DNA of 11,723 bases, from NCBI GenBank assembly GCA_007126415.1, contig SLBH01000095.1, forward strand, positions 1 through 11,723, in the 5' to 3' direction. The notes beneath the pieces were generated by a model. The model was not told the DNA's origin. It was given only the letters and a program-made list of their open reading frames with translations, and made no database searches. The number at the start of each line of letters is the position of its first letter. Position 1 is the first letter of the stretch. This DNA comes from Spirochaetales bacterium (GTDB lineage Bacteria; Spirochaetota; Spirochaetia; DSM-27196; SLAA01). The position numbers and the translations under genes are program-made. Positions 1-6,001 of this stretch are shown piece by piece.

Positions 1-54
1 GGAGAGCTGCAGAGCCCGGGAGAGCTGCAGAGCCCGGGAGAGCGGCAGAGCGTG
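1..54 (+). repeat. 18-bp tandem repeat, three copies, in frame
   Basis: Units lie at 1-18, 19-36 and 37-54. The first two are identical (ggagagctgcagagcccg) and the third differs at three positions. The period is six codons, so the repeat encodes a hexapeptide (GELQSP-like) just ahead of the degenerate ATPase domain. More copies may lie upstream of the window. Confidence 0.9.
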
Positions 55-408
55 GGTGCGCACGGAGCGGTGTTGGGGGTAGCGGCGGCGCTCAGCATAA
101 CGCTGACTGTCGCCGAGGTGCTCGCCGCGTTCCGGTTGGAGGTGCCCGGTGACGGTGCAGGCTGTGGCGAGGGGTACTGCGCCACAGCTCGTGTCGTGAT
201 AAAGATTGCGAAACTCGACCCCGCGCAGCGCACGATCGAGATAAGCATTACCGCGTGCGACGATCGCGATCGCCCGGTAGCCTGCACAGCCAAGCTCGAC
301 GGAACGGCGCACCTGCTCGTGCGGCGCCTTGCGCAAGCGATTCACGCCACACTGCGCTTCGAGCCGGAGCACGGCGCGGTCTTGCGCCTGATTGTCCCGC
401 TCGGCTAA
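1..408 (+). CDS. C-terminal part of a degenerate histidine-kinase-like ATPase-domain protein (5' end outside window)
   Basis: The reading frame is open from base 1, so the gene most likely begins upstream; GTG at 52 is only the first in-window start. I align its 135 visible codons by eye with the HATPase domain of the kinase that follows. A helix near LGVAAALSITL sits where the N box should be, and ITACDDRDRPV sits at the G1 box. LLVRRLAQAIHATLRF followed by VLRLIVPL matches the G2 helix and last strand. The ATP-binding residues are missing: both N-box asparagines are replaced (A and L), and the DxGxG motif has become DDRDR. The protein is probably not an active kinase; it could be a pseudo-kinase partner or a decaying gene, although the frame is intact. 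The first 18 codons are three hexapeptide repeats (GELQSP, GELQSP, GERQSV). Domain assignment is by visual alignment only. Confidence 0.55.
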   Translation, partial: GELQSPGELQSPGERQSVGAHGAVLGVAAALSITLTVAEVLAAFRLEVPGDGAGCGEGYCATARVVIKIAKLDPAQRTIEISITACDDRDRPVACTAKLDGTAHLLVRRLAQAIHATLRFEPEHGAVLRLIVPLG

Positions 409-420
409 GCTCTCGCTCGG

Positions 421-445
421 ACCGTTGCCCGTAAATGGTTTTTTT
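421..445 (+). terminator. Rho-independent terminator of the truncated first gene
   Basis: Thirteen bases after the stop codon, accgtt (421-426) pairs with aatggt (434-439), including one G-U pair, across a 7-nt loop. Further G-U pairs are possible at the base. A run of T residues follows directly (440-445), with a second T-run at 450-455. This is the only hairpin plus T-tract in the window with the textbook layout. Confidence 0.5.
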
Positions 446-514
446 CATGTTTTTTGGGGTTTCCTGATTGTCGAAATTGTCTCATAATACGAGGGAAGGT
501 TGCACACTACGCCG

Positions 515-522
515 TAAGGAGG
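515..522 (+). promoter_or_regulatory. Strong Shine-Dalgarno for the first hybrid kinase
   Basis: TAAGGAGG complements the 16S rRNA 3' end fully and sits 4 nt before GTG 527. It fixes a non-ATG start that would otherwise be doubtful. Confidence 0.8.
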
Positions 523-526
523 GGTC

Positions 527-3202
527 GTGGCCGAGCCACAGCGTACGGTGTTGCTGGTGGAGGACGAAGCGCTCGTCGCGATGGTTGAGACGCGTCAACT
601 GCGAAGCGCCGGCTACGAGGTTGTCCACGCCGCTACCGGTGAGCAGGCGGTAGCGGAATGCTGCGCCCAGGATTCGCCGATCGATCTCGTCTTAATGGAT
701 ATTGACCTTGGCGACGGAATAGACGGCCCCGAGGTCGCTCGGCGTATCCTTGCGCGGCGCGAGCTGCCGGTGGTGTTTCTCTCTTCGCACACCGAGAAAG
801 AAGTCGTCGAGAAGACCGAAGAGATTACCTCCTACGGCTATATCGTTAAGAACTCCGGTGAAGTGGTGTTGCTCGCGTCGGTGAAGATGGCGTTTCGCTT
901 GTTTGACGCCAAGCGCGAGGTGAATCAGCAAAAGATGCAGACCGAGGCCGCGAACGAACAGCTGCGCGTAACCAACGAAGAACTGCAAATCTCGCAAAGT
1001 CGACTGCTCGGCCGCGAGCGCGCTTTGACCGCAAGCGAGCGGCGCTTTCGCTCGATTGTTGAGGGCGCTCCGGAGCCGATCTTCATTCAGACCGACCAGA
1101 CTTTCGCGTTTCTCAACCCGGCGGCGCTCGCGATGTTCGGCGCCGAGAGCGAAGCCGAGCTCCTCGGTCGTCCGGTGCTCGAGCGCGTGCACCCGGACTG
1201 GCACGAGGCAAAGCAGGAAGGCATGCGTCGGCTCAACGATGCGCAAGAGGCGGTGCGAAGCCCGGTAGAGCAGAAATGGCTGCGACTCGACGGCGAGGAG
1301 ATCTGGGTAGAGACCGTGGGTGAGCCGATAGAGTACGAAGGGCGCAACGGCGCGCTCGTGTTTGTACGCGAGGTTACCGAGAGACACCGCCACCGTGAGG
1401 CGCTGCGAGGATGGCACGAGTTGATGGAGTACGTCATTCATCACGACCCCAACGCCGTCGCGGTGCTGGACAAGGACCTGCGTTTTCGCTACGTGAGCGA
1501 CCGCTTCGTGGAGGATTACGGAGTCTCGGGTGAGGAGGTAATCGGGCGGCATCACTACGATGTGTTCCCCGAGATCCCGGAGCGCCGGCGCAAGGTACAC
1601 CGCCGCGCGCTCGCCGGGGAGGTGTTGAGCTCCGAGCTCGACAGCTTCCCTCGGCCCGACGGAACCACAGAATACACCCGCTGGGAGTGCCGCCCCTGGT
1701 ACGCGGCCGACGGCAAGGTGGGCGGCATCATTCTCTACACCGAGGTGATAACCGAGCGGCAGAATGCGCGGGCCGCGCAAAAGGAAAACGAGCTGTTTCT
1801 GCATCACATCTTGGATGCGGTGCAGGACGGTATCAGTGTGCTGAATCCGGATCTTACGATCCGGCACGTCAATCGTGCGATGGAGCTATGGTATCAAGAC
1901 GCTCACCCGCTGATCGGGAAACGCTGTTACGAGGCGTATCATCGTGATCTTCGCGAGCCGTGCGCGGGTTGCCCCGCGCTCCGCAGCTTACGGTCCGGCA
2001 GTGTTGAGAGCCTCGATGTGCCGGGGCTGTCCGGGTCGGAGATCGAGTGGGTTGAGGTGTACGCCTACCCGATGCGTGATCCCGAGACCGGCGAGATTAC
2101 CGCGGTCATCGAGTTTGTGCGCGATATCACCGCGCGAAAACGCGCCGAGCGTGAACTCCAAAGCCAAAACGTGCTGCTACGCAGTATCATTGACGGTACC
2201 TCCGATCTCATCTTCGTTAAGGACCGCGAGCTGCGCTTGCTTGAGTGCAACAAGGCATACGCGGCGGTGCTCGGGTGCAGTCCGGCGGAGCTGCGCGGCA
2301 AAACCGAGGTGGAGGCTGGGTTTCCGCCGGAGTATATCCACGGCGACCCCGCGCAAGGCCTGCCGGGTGTCGTGCAACACGATCGCGCCGCGCTCGCAGG
2401 CGAAGAGGTGCGCGTACCGCTCGAGCGCATCGCGGTGTACGGCGAGGAGCGACTGTACAATACGCTCAAGTATCCGTTGCGGCATGATGACGGGCGCGTC
2501 GTGGGAGTGATCGGCTTCGCCCGCGACGTAACCGAGGAGCAGTATGGGAAACAGGCGCTGCAGAACGCGCTGGAAGAAAACGAAACGCTGATGCGCGAGC
2601 TACAACACCGCGTGAAAAACAACCTCAATGTTGTCTCAGGCCTGCTCGCGATGGAGATGGATCGCCTTCCGGACGAGCAAGCACGCCGGGTATTCGCCGA
2701 CGCGCGGCTTCGCATACAGGCGATGTCCACGATCTACGATATGCTGCACCGCACCTCGACTGCAACGCATCTCGACCTCGGCGAGTACCTCGAGACCGTC
2801 GCTCGCAAGGTGTTTTGCACCTACCGATCGCCGTCTAAGCAGGTTGAGCTCGTCACCGATATCGCCTCGGTCACAAGCAATACGCGAAAAGCCGGTCCGA
2901 TCGGCCTCATCCTCAACGAGCTTATCACCAACGCGCTCAAGTATGCCTACCCGAACGGCTCCGGCACGAGCAACGACGACAGGGGCGGCGGTCGGGTAAT
3001 CACTGTGCAGCTCACTCGCGCAGGCGCAAAGACCGTGCTCGCGGTGGAAGACCGTGGCGTCGGTCTCCCGCCCGAGTTCGAGCTCGAACGCGCTGAGTCT
3101 ACCGGTCTTACGTTGGTGAAAACCCTCGCCGAGCAACTCGGGGCCGAGATCCACGTATATGGCGACGGCGGCACGCGCGTTGAGGTGAGTTTCACCGCGT
3201 GA
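527..3202 (+). CDS. Hybrid sensor histidine kinase: receiver, four PAS, HisKA_2, HATPase
   Basis: This 891-residue, apparently cytoplasmic signalling protein has no membrane segment. Residues 5-125 are a receiver domain with acidic pair E12/D13, phosphoacceptor D58 (LVLMDIDLG), S86/S87 and K108. A charged coiled coil (about 125-168) leads into PAS-like domains at about 172-287, 295-412, 420-540 and 545-670. The third PAS holds a cysteine group C467, C479, C482 (CAGC). The HisKA_2 dimerisation region has H694 in ELQHRVKNNL. The HATPase domain has an N box with N797 and N802 and a G1 box DRGVG at 842-846. The GTG start is chosen because TAAGGAGG (515-522) lies 4 nt upstream and the receiver domain starts at once. 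A possible -10 (CATAAT, 483-488) lacks a convincing -35. The receiver comes first and there is no DNA-binding output, so the phosphate probably passes to or from other proteins. The stimulus is unknown. Confidence 0.93.
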   Translation: MAEPQRTVLLVEDEALVAMVETRQLRSAGYEVVHAATGEQAVAECCAQDSPIDLVLMDIDLGDGIDGPEVARRILARRELPVVFLSSHTEKEVVEKTEEITSYGYIVKNSGEVVLLASVKMAFRLFDAKREVNQQKMQTEAANEQLRVTNEELQISQSRLLGRERALTASERRFRSIVEGAPEPIFIQTDQTFAFLNPAALAMFGAESEAELLGRPVLERVHPDWHEAKQEGMRRLNDAQEAVRSPVEQKWLRLDGEEIWVETVGEPIEYEGRNGALVFVREVTERHRHREALRGWHELMEYVIHHDPNAVAVLDKDLRFRYVSDRFVEDYGVSGEEVIGRHHYDVFPEIPERRRKVHRRALAGEVLSSELDSFPRPDGTTEYTRWECRPWYAADGKVGGIILYTEVITERQNARAAQKENELFLHHILDAVQDGISVLNPDLTIRHVNRAMELWYQDAHPLIGKRCYEAYHRDLREPCAGCPALRSLRSGSVESLDVPGLSGSEIEWVEVYAYPMRDPETGEITAVIEFVRDITARKRAERELQSQNVLLRSIIDGTSDLIFVKDRELRLLECNKAYAAVLGCSPAELRGKTEVEAGFPPEYIHGDPAQGLPGVVQHDRAALAGEEVRVPLERIAVYGEERLYNTLKYPLRHDDGRVVGVIGFARDVTEEQYGKQALQNALEENETLMRELQHRVKNNLNVVSGLLAMEMDRLPDEQARRVFADARLRIQAMSTIYDMLHRTSTATHLDLGEYLETVARKVFCTYRSPSKQVELVTDIASVTSNTRKAGPIGLILNELITNALKYAYPNGSGTSNDDRGGGRVITVQLTRAGAKTVLAVEDRGVGLPPEFELERAESTGLTLVKTLAEQLGAEIHVYGDGGTRVEVSFTA

Positions 3203-3231
3203 CTTGCGGCGCGCGCCGTATCGGTTGCGCA

Positions 3232-3747
3232 TCACTTAAGTGAGAACACCAACCCACCTGATACTACCGGATACAGCGCCTTTACCCTAATCGCGACGCG
3301 TTCTGTTAACTCGGTGTCGATCCCAAAGACCGGGAGCGGCACAAGCGCCGGCACCTCAACCTCAACGCCGTTTGGGTCGGGCTCGCTGTGGTGGTAGCCC
3401 CAAATCACTCCGAGTGCGACAAACGGCCGGACGCGGCTTGCCGGAAGCGCCCGGTATCCAAGCGCCGCATATACCGAGAAGGCGCGCACGCTGTTTCGAT
3501 AACCGCCGAGCGCTCCGATAAAGCGTTCTCCGGCCTCGAGAGTTAGGCCCGGCGTTATGTTCGTGAACTCGTAATCAGAACTGTCGAAATGATAGCTGCC
3601 GGCTTGTAGGTAGAGACGCAGCGGGAGCGCCTCATGCTGCTCGGCGGCGGGCGCGGCGATAACCGGCGCGGCGATTGTGATTCCTGCAATCAAAACCAGG
3701 AAAACGAGCCGGAGAAATCTCGGATGAGGTAAGGCAAAAGGATGCAC
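3232..3747 (-). CDS. Secreted small beta-barrel-like protein of unknown function
   Basis: The 171-residue product has a clear signal peptide: R10 and R13, a hydrophobic core (LVFLVLIAGITIAAPVIA), then an Ala-rich cleavage region near residues 32-35. The mature part, about 136 residues, alternates polar and hydrophobic residues and is rich in Gly and Tyr. Examples are LRLYLQAGSY, GGYRNSVRAFSVYAALGYR and the terminal LVFSLK, which suggests a small outer-membrane barrel. The YRNS…SVYA…GYR pattern resembles small secreted proteins I have seen in other bacteria, but I cannot name a function. A lipid-modifying barrel enzyme is a possibility that I cannot support. The start is GTG (no ATG in frame), with no Shine-Dalgarno; a promoter-like sequence ends 7 nt upstream, so the mRNA may be leaderless. 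The gene converges on the preceding kinase, leaving 29 bp between their stops. Confidence 0.72.
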   Translation of the reverse strand: MHPFALPHPRFLRLVFLVLIAGITIAAPVIAAPAAEQHEALPLRLYLQAGSYHFDSSDYEFTNITPGLTLEAGERFIGALGGYRNSVRAFSVYAALGYRALPASRVRPFVALGVIWGYHHSEPDPNGVEVEVPALVPLPVFGIDTELTERVAIRVKALYPVVSGGLVFSLK

Positions 3748-3754
3748 CCAAGGG

Positions 3755-3784
3755 ATAATATCACACGGCTGCCGTTTCTGTCTC
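3755..3784 (-). promoter_or_regulatory. Putative sigma-70-type promoter giving a leaderless mRNA
   Basis: Read on the minus strand, GAGACA (3784-3779, 4/6 match to TTGACA) is followed by an 18-nt spacer and TATTAT (3760-3755, 5/6 match to TATAAT). Seven bases separate the -10 from the GTG at 3747, so transcription would start at or within a base of the start codon. This fits the lack of a Shine-Dalgarno. Confidence 0.45.
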
Positions 3785-3789
3785 GTAGA

Positions 3790-3821
3790 GCCTCAAGCCG
3801 CGCGGGCCTCAAGCCGCGCGA
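3790..3821. repeat. 16-bp direct tandem repeat, two copies
   Basis: gcctcaagccgcgcgg (3790-3805) is followed by a copy differing only in the last base (3806-3821). It lies between the VOC gene and the secreted-protein gene, just upstream of the latter's promoter. It may be chance slippage; no binding protein can be inferred. Confidence 0.8.
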
Positions 3822-3866
3822 GGATTTGACCGGCGGGTCGCCTGGCGGTCCAAGCGGTGGTTCAAG

Positions 3867-4220
3867 TTAGCGCCACGCCGGAAGCTCGTGGAGAAAACAC
3901 TGGAACTCAATCCGTCGGTTGTCGGGGTCGAGCGCAAAGAAATTGTAGATCTGATAGCGGTTGTTGGTGCGCGGGGCAGTGGTCGCTTCGGCTTTCAGCG
4001 TGTGATACATGCGATCCACTTCTTCGACCGAGGGGTAGAAAAACGTAAGTAGTGAATCTTGGTCGAGTGCCTCGTCGAGCTTGAACCCTATCAGAAGATT
4101 CTCATGCCGCAGTATGCGGATATCGGGTTGCTCGAGCCAGACGCTCATGCCCACGCGAGCGCAGTAGAACTCCGCGATCCGCTCGAGATCTCGAGTTCGT
4201 ATGAAGACAATACCTGCCAA
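3867..4220 (-). CDS. VOC (glyoxalase/bleomycin-resistance fold) protein lacking most metal ligands
   Basis: The 117-residue product fits one VOC unit of two beta-alpha-beta-beta-beta modules. Module 1 covers residues 1-52, with IRTRDLERIAEFY as strand and helix; module 2 covers 55-110, ending in FALDPDNRRIEF. Aligned by eye with E. coli glyoxalase I, the four metal-ligand positions are I4 (for His), G45 (for Glu), L57 (for His) and E105 (Glu kept). Classic metal-dependent lyase activity is therefore unlikely; a binding protein or a metal-independent member fits better. The start codon is TTG, supported by AGGAGGT 5 nt upstream. The gene lies 10 nt after the methyltransferase stop on the same strand, so the two are very probably one operon. 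No confident substrate can be named. Confidence 0.8.
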   Translation of the reverse strand: MAGIVFIRTRDLERIAEFYCARVGMSVWLEQPDIRILRHENLLIGFKLDEALDQDSLLTFFYPSVEEVDRMYHTLKAEATTAPRTNNRYQIYNFFALDPDNRRIEFQCFLHELPAWR

Positions 4221-4225
4221 TATCT

Positions 4226-4232
4226 ACCTCCT
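4226..4232 (-). promoter_or_regulatory. Shine-Dalgarno that decides the TTG start of the VOC gene
   Basis: AGGAGGT on the minus strand ends 5 nt before TTG 4220. It overlaps the TAG stop of the upstream methyltransferase, which suggests that termination of one gene and initiation of the next are linked. Confidence 0.75.
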
Positions 4233-5058
4233 ATCGGCTGCGGTTATCGGTGCCGGGCGACACGACCGTGAGCTCACCCGCACTCTCCACCGCAAACTGC
4301 GGAAACTGTGCGCGGATCTTGCGGTGTACGCCGGGGTTGTCCTCCACAAAATACACGAACTGCTCGTTCAAGAACGGCAGCATGGTGTGCAACGTGTTGA
4401 GGACCGCCGCGTTCGAGTGATGCCCGTCGTCGATACAGACCTGCACCATGTCGCGCCCAATGATCTCGGATATATAGAACCGCTGCGGCTCGAGTTTCGG
4501 CTCGAGCTGGTCGAAGCGATAGACCTCCGGCCGATTCCGGCGAAACGCGCCGAGCTCCTTTAGGCGGTCGACGTTCTCGCGGAACGGATCGAGGTCGATA
4601 TCGAGCCCCACGACGCGAGCGTGGGGGAACAGGTCGCACCAGATCGCGAGCCCGGTACCGCGAAGGACACCGATTTCCACAACAGTGAGGCGCTCTCCGC
4701 GCCTCGTCGCCGAGCATTCGTCGAGAAGCGGTAGCAGCCGGCGTGCGTAGGCCGGGGCGTAGTCATGGCGGAGCATGCGGTCACCGCCGGCCATGGTGGC
4801 GCGCGCGAGCGCTTCGGCGCTTCTGGGGTCGCGCCGGCCGGTACGGCGAACCGGCACTCCATCGGCATACCCGCCGTACGCCGCCTCGGTGCCGATCAGC
4901 CACCCGGGGGTTCCGCGCGAGCGTACTGCGCGGGTTAGCCGGTAGTAGCACTCTCTTACTGCGTAACTCCGACGCTTCAAGATTCGAGTAAGATGCTTTT
5001 GGAGATCGTGGATCTTTAGATCCCGGATCTTTGCAGAACCTAAACCTGTGCCCGACAT
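4231..5058 (-). CDS. Class I SAM-dependent methyltransferase (cephalosporin-hydroxylase/MycE-like family)
   Basis: From ATG 5058 the protein has 275 residues. The Rossmann core begins near residue 124: motif I is VVEIGVLRGTGLAIW (126-140), with an acidic residue after strand 2 in GLDID (151-155). A DDGHH motif (210-214) and FVED (237-240) follow. This layout, with the Asp-Asp-Gly-His metal-type motif, is what I know from macrolide sugar O-methyltransferases of the MycE/TylF type and the related cephalosporin hydroxylase family. The substrate is probably a sugar or polyketide-like hydroxyl but is not determinable. The frame stays open to 5235, but that extension runs antisense through the lipoprotein gene and is low-complexity, so I chose the internal ATG. 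That ATG has no good Shine-Dalgarno, so the start is uncertain. Residues 11-20 (IRDLKIHDLQ) come from a 15-bp repeat. The VOC gene follows 10 nt downstream. Confidence 0.78.
   Translation of the reverse strand: MSGTGLGSAKIRDLKIHDLQKHLTRILKRRSYAVRECYYRLTRAVRSRGTPGWLIGTEAAYGGYADGVPVRRTGRRDPRSAEALARATMAGGDRMLRHDYAPAYARRLLPLLDECSATRRGERLTVVEIGVLRGTGLAIWCDLFPHARVVGLDIDLDPFRENVDRLKELGAFRRNRPEVYRFDQLEPKLEPQRFYISEIIGRDMVQVCIDDGHHSNAAVLNTLHTMLPFLNEQFVYFVEDNPGVHRKIRAQFPQFAVESAGELTVVSPGTDNRSR
5003..5032. repeat. 15-bp tandem repeat, two copies, in the methyltransferase N-terminus
   Basis: agatcgtggatcttt (5003-5017) and agatcccggatcttt (5018-5032) differ at two bases. Read in the methyltransferase frame they encode the pentapeptide pair KIRDL and KIHDL. 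They could also be part of the 5' regulatory region if translation starts further downstream. Confidence 0.8.
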
Positions 5059-5060
5059 AG

Positions 5061-5074
5061 GATCAAACTTGATC
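5061..5074. promoter_or_regulatory. Inverted repeat in the divergent methyltransferase/lipoprotein region (possible operator)
   Basis: GATCAA, a 2-bp spacer, then TTGATC form an interrupted palindrome two bases upstream of the methyltransferase ATG, in the 76-bp gap between divergent genes. Its position fits a binding site controlling one or both genes. Short palindromes occur by chance, so support is weak. Confidence 0.3.
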
Positions 5075-5134
5075 GAGTATCCTTTAGGTAACGCTTGGGA
5101 GCGAGTAATGCTCTCAAAATGGAGGATAGCAGAT

Positions 5135-5275
5135 ATGAAGAAGCTTGTTACCTTGGGTTTTATCTTGTCGTCGTTGGTGCTGGTTTTCGCAGCCTGCGAA
5201 CCGGTTGATGAAGAGATGCTTGAAGAGGATCCCATGATGGAAGAGGGAATGGAAGGCGGCGACGAGGCGTTCTAG
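5135..5275 (+). CDS. Very small acidic lipoprotein (46 residues)
   Basis: The product starts MKK, then has a hydrophobic stretch (LVTLGFILSSLVLV) and a lipobox-like FAAC with C21 as the expected lipidated cysteine. The predicted mature peptide has only 26 residues: 12 Asp or Glu, four Met and no Lys or Arg. ATG 5135 is preceded by TGGAGGA (5120-5126) at 8 nt, a strong site; the longer frame from 5048 has no such site and would bury the signal peptide. In size and form it resembles entericidin-type small lipoproteins, but the acidic tail is unlike them and I do not recognise a family. It is transcribed divergently from the methyltransferase and ends at a GC-rich hairpin. It would be anchored in a membrane, the inner or outer leaflet not being predictable here. 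Confidence 0.78.
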   Translation: MKKLVTLGFILSSLVLVFAACEPVDEEMLEEDPMMEEGMEGGDEAF

Positions 5276-5301
5276 ACTGCCCTCAGTTACACCGTGTTTT
5301 C

Positions 5302-5327
5302 GGCGCGGCCCCGGAGTGGGCCGCGCC
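5302..5327. terminator. Perfect 10-bp GC hairpin between convergent genes (probable bidirectional terminator)
   Basis: GGCGCGGCCC (5302-5311) pairs perfectly with GGGCCGCGCC (5318-5327) across a 6-nt loop. It lies 26 bp after the lipoprotein stop and 7 bp after the carbonic anhydrase stop on the other strand. The stem is very stable, but neither side has a proper T-tract (the plus strand continues CTCTCCCTC), so termination could be weak or factor-assisted. Confidence 0.55.
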
Positions 5328-5334
5328 CTCTCCC

Positions 5335-5976
5335 TCACAAAAACGCTACTTCCCCGTTCTCAAGCGAGTACTCCGCACCCACAACACGCAGTGCCCCATT
5401 GTCAACACGGTCAGAAATGATGCGTGAGTTCTGCTGCAGCCCCCGGACGGTTGCATAAACGTTGGCGCGAACCGCTTTTTCCACAAGACAGCTCTGATCG
5501 CCGCCGCCGTCGTGATCCCCCAGTAACGGCTCAACCGAAGGGCGAATGAACTCAACGATGCCCTTGATGTTGTCGGATTCGTTATCGTCTTCGGAACCGT
5601 GCCGCGAGCGCGCGGTCAGCGCCTCTACCGTCGCCGTTACCGCGCCGCAGTTTGTATGGCCGAGCACCACTACGAGCGGAGTGCCGAGCTGAGTTACGGC
5701 GTACTCAACGCTGCCGATCTGCGACTCTGCGGCGATGTTGCCGGCGACGCGGATCACGAACAGCTCGCCGAGACCTTGATCGAACACAAGCTCCGCCGGC
5801 ACGCGTGAGTCGGAGCAGCCGAGTATTACCGCGAAGGGATGCTGAGCGTACGCGAGATCCGCAAAACGCGTGTGGTTGACGACATCGGCCACGCCTAACG
5901 CGTGCGCTACAAAACGAGCATTACCATCGCGCAACCGTTGCAGGGCCTCGTCGGCTGTCATAACGTCACCTGTCAT
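5335..5976 (-). CDS. Beta-class carbonic anhydrase
   Basis: This enzyme interconverts CO2 and bicarbonate with a zinc ion. Of its 213 residues, the zinc ligands are C54 (GCSDSRVP), H107 and C110 (GHTNCGAV), and D56 and R58 form the conserved dyad. The flanking VIRVAGN and GSVEYAV stretches are typical, and the length is normal for the family. A charged insertion (EDDNESDN, near residues 129-136) follows the second zinc motif. ATG 5976 has GGAGGAG 5-6 nt upstream; a second ATG five codons in is less well placed. No signal peptide is seen, so the enzyme is probably cytoplasmic. It starts 25 bp after the stop of the second hybrid kinase on the same strand and is probably cotranscribed with it. 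This links bicarbonate supply, or a CO2/bicarbonate signal, to that kinase by context only. Confidence 0.95.
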   Translation of the reverse strand: MTGDVMTADEALQRLRDGNARFVAHALGVADVVNHTRFADLAYAQHPFAVILGCSDSRVPAELVFDQGLGELFVIRVAGNIAAESQIGSVEYAVTQLGTPLVVVLGHTNCGAVTATVEALTARSRHGSEDDNESDNIKGIVEFIRPSVEPLLGDHDGGGDQSCLVEKAVRANVYATVRGLQQNSRIISDRVDNGALRVVGAEYSLENGEVAFL

Positions 5977-6001
5977 GAGGTCTCCTCCGGTTTGTAAGGT
6001 G

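Noticed and set aside
692..1867. 391-codon open frame antisense to the first kinase
   Set aside because: It is a GC-rich codon-bias shadow of the kinase; the product shows no domain and the sense frame has clear conserved motifs.
3207..3243. Two 12-bp palindromes (cggcgcgcgccg and tcacttaagtga) between convergent stops
   Set aside because: As hairpins they have short stems and no T-tract, and one overlaps a stop codon; chance in GC-rich sequence is a simpler explanation.
5048..5134. 29-residue extension ahead of the small lipoprotein
   Set aside because: It would place the signal peptide internally; the internal ATG has its own strong Shine-Dalgarno.
5059..5235. 59-residue N-terminal extension of the methyltransferase
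   Set aside because: It runs antisense through the well-supported lipoprotein gene and is Ser/Thr-rich without family features.
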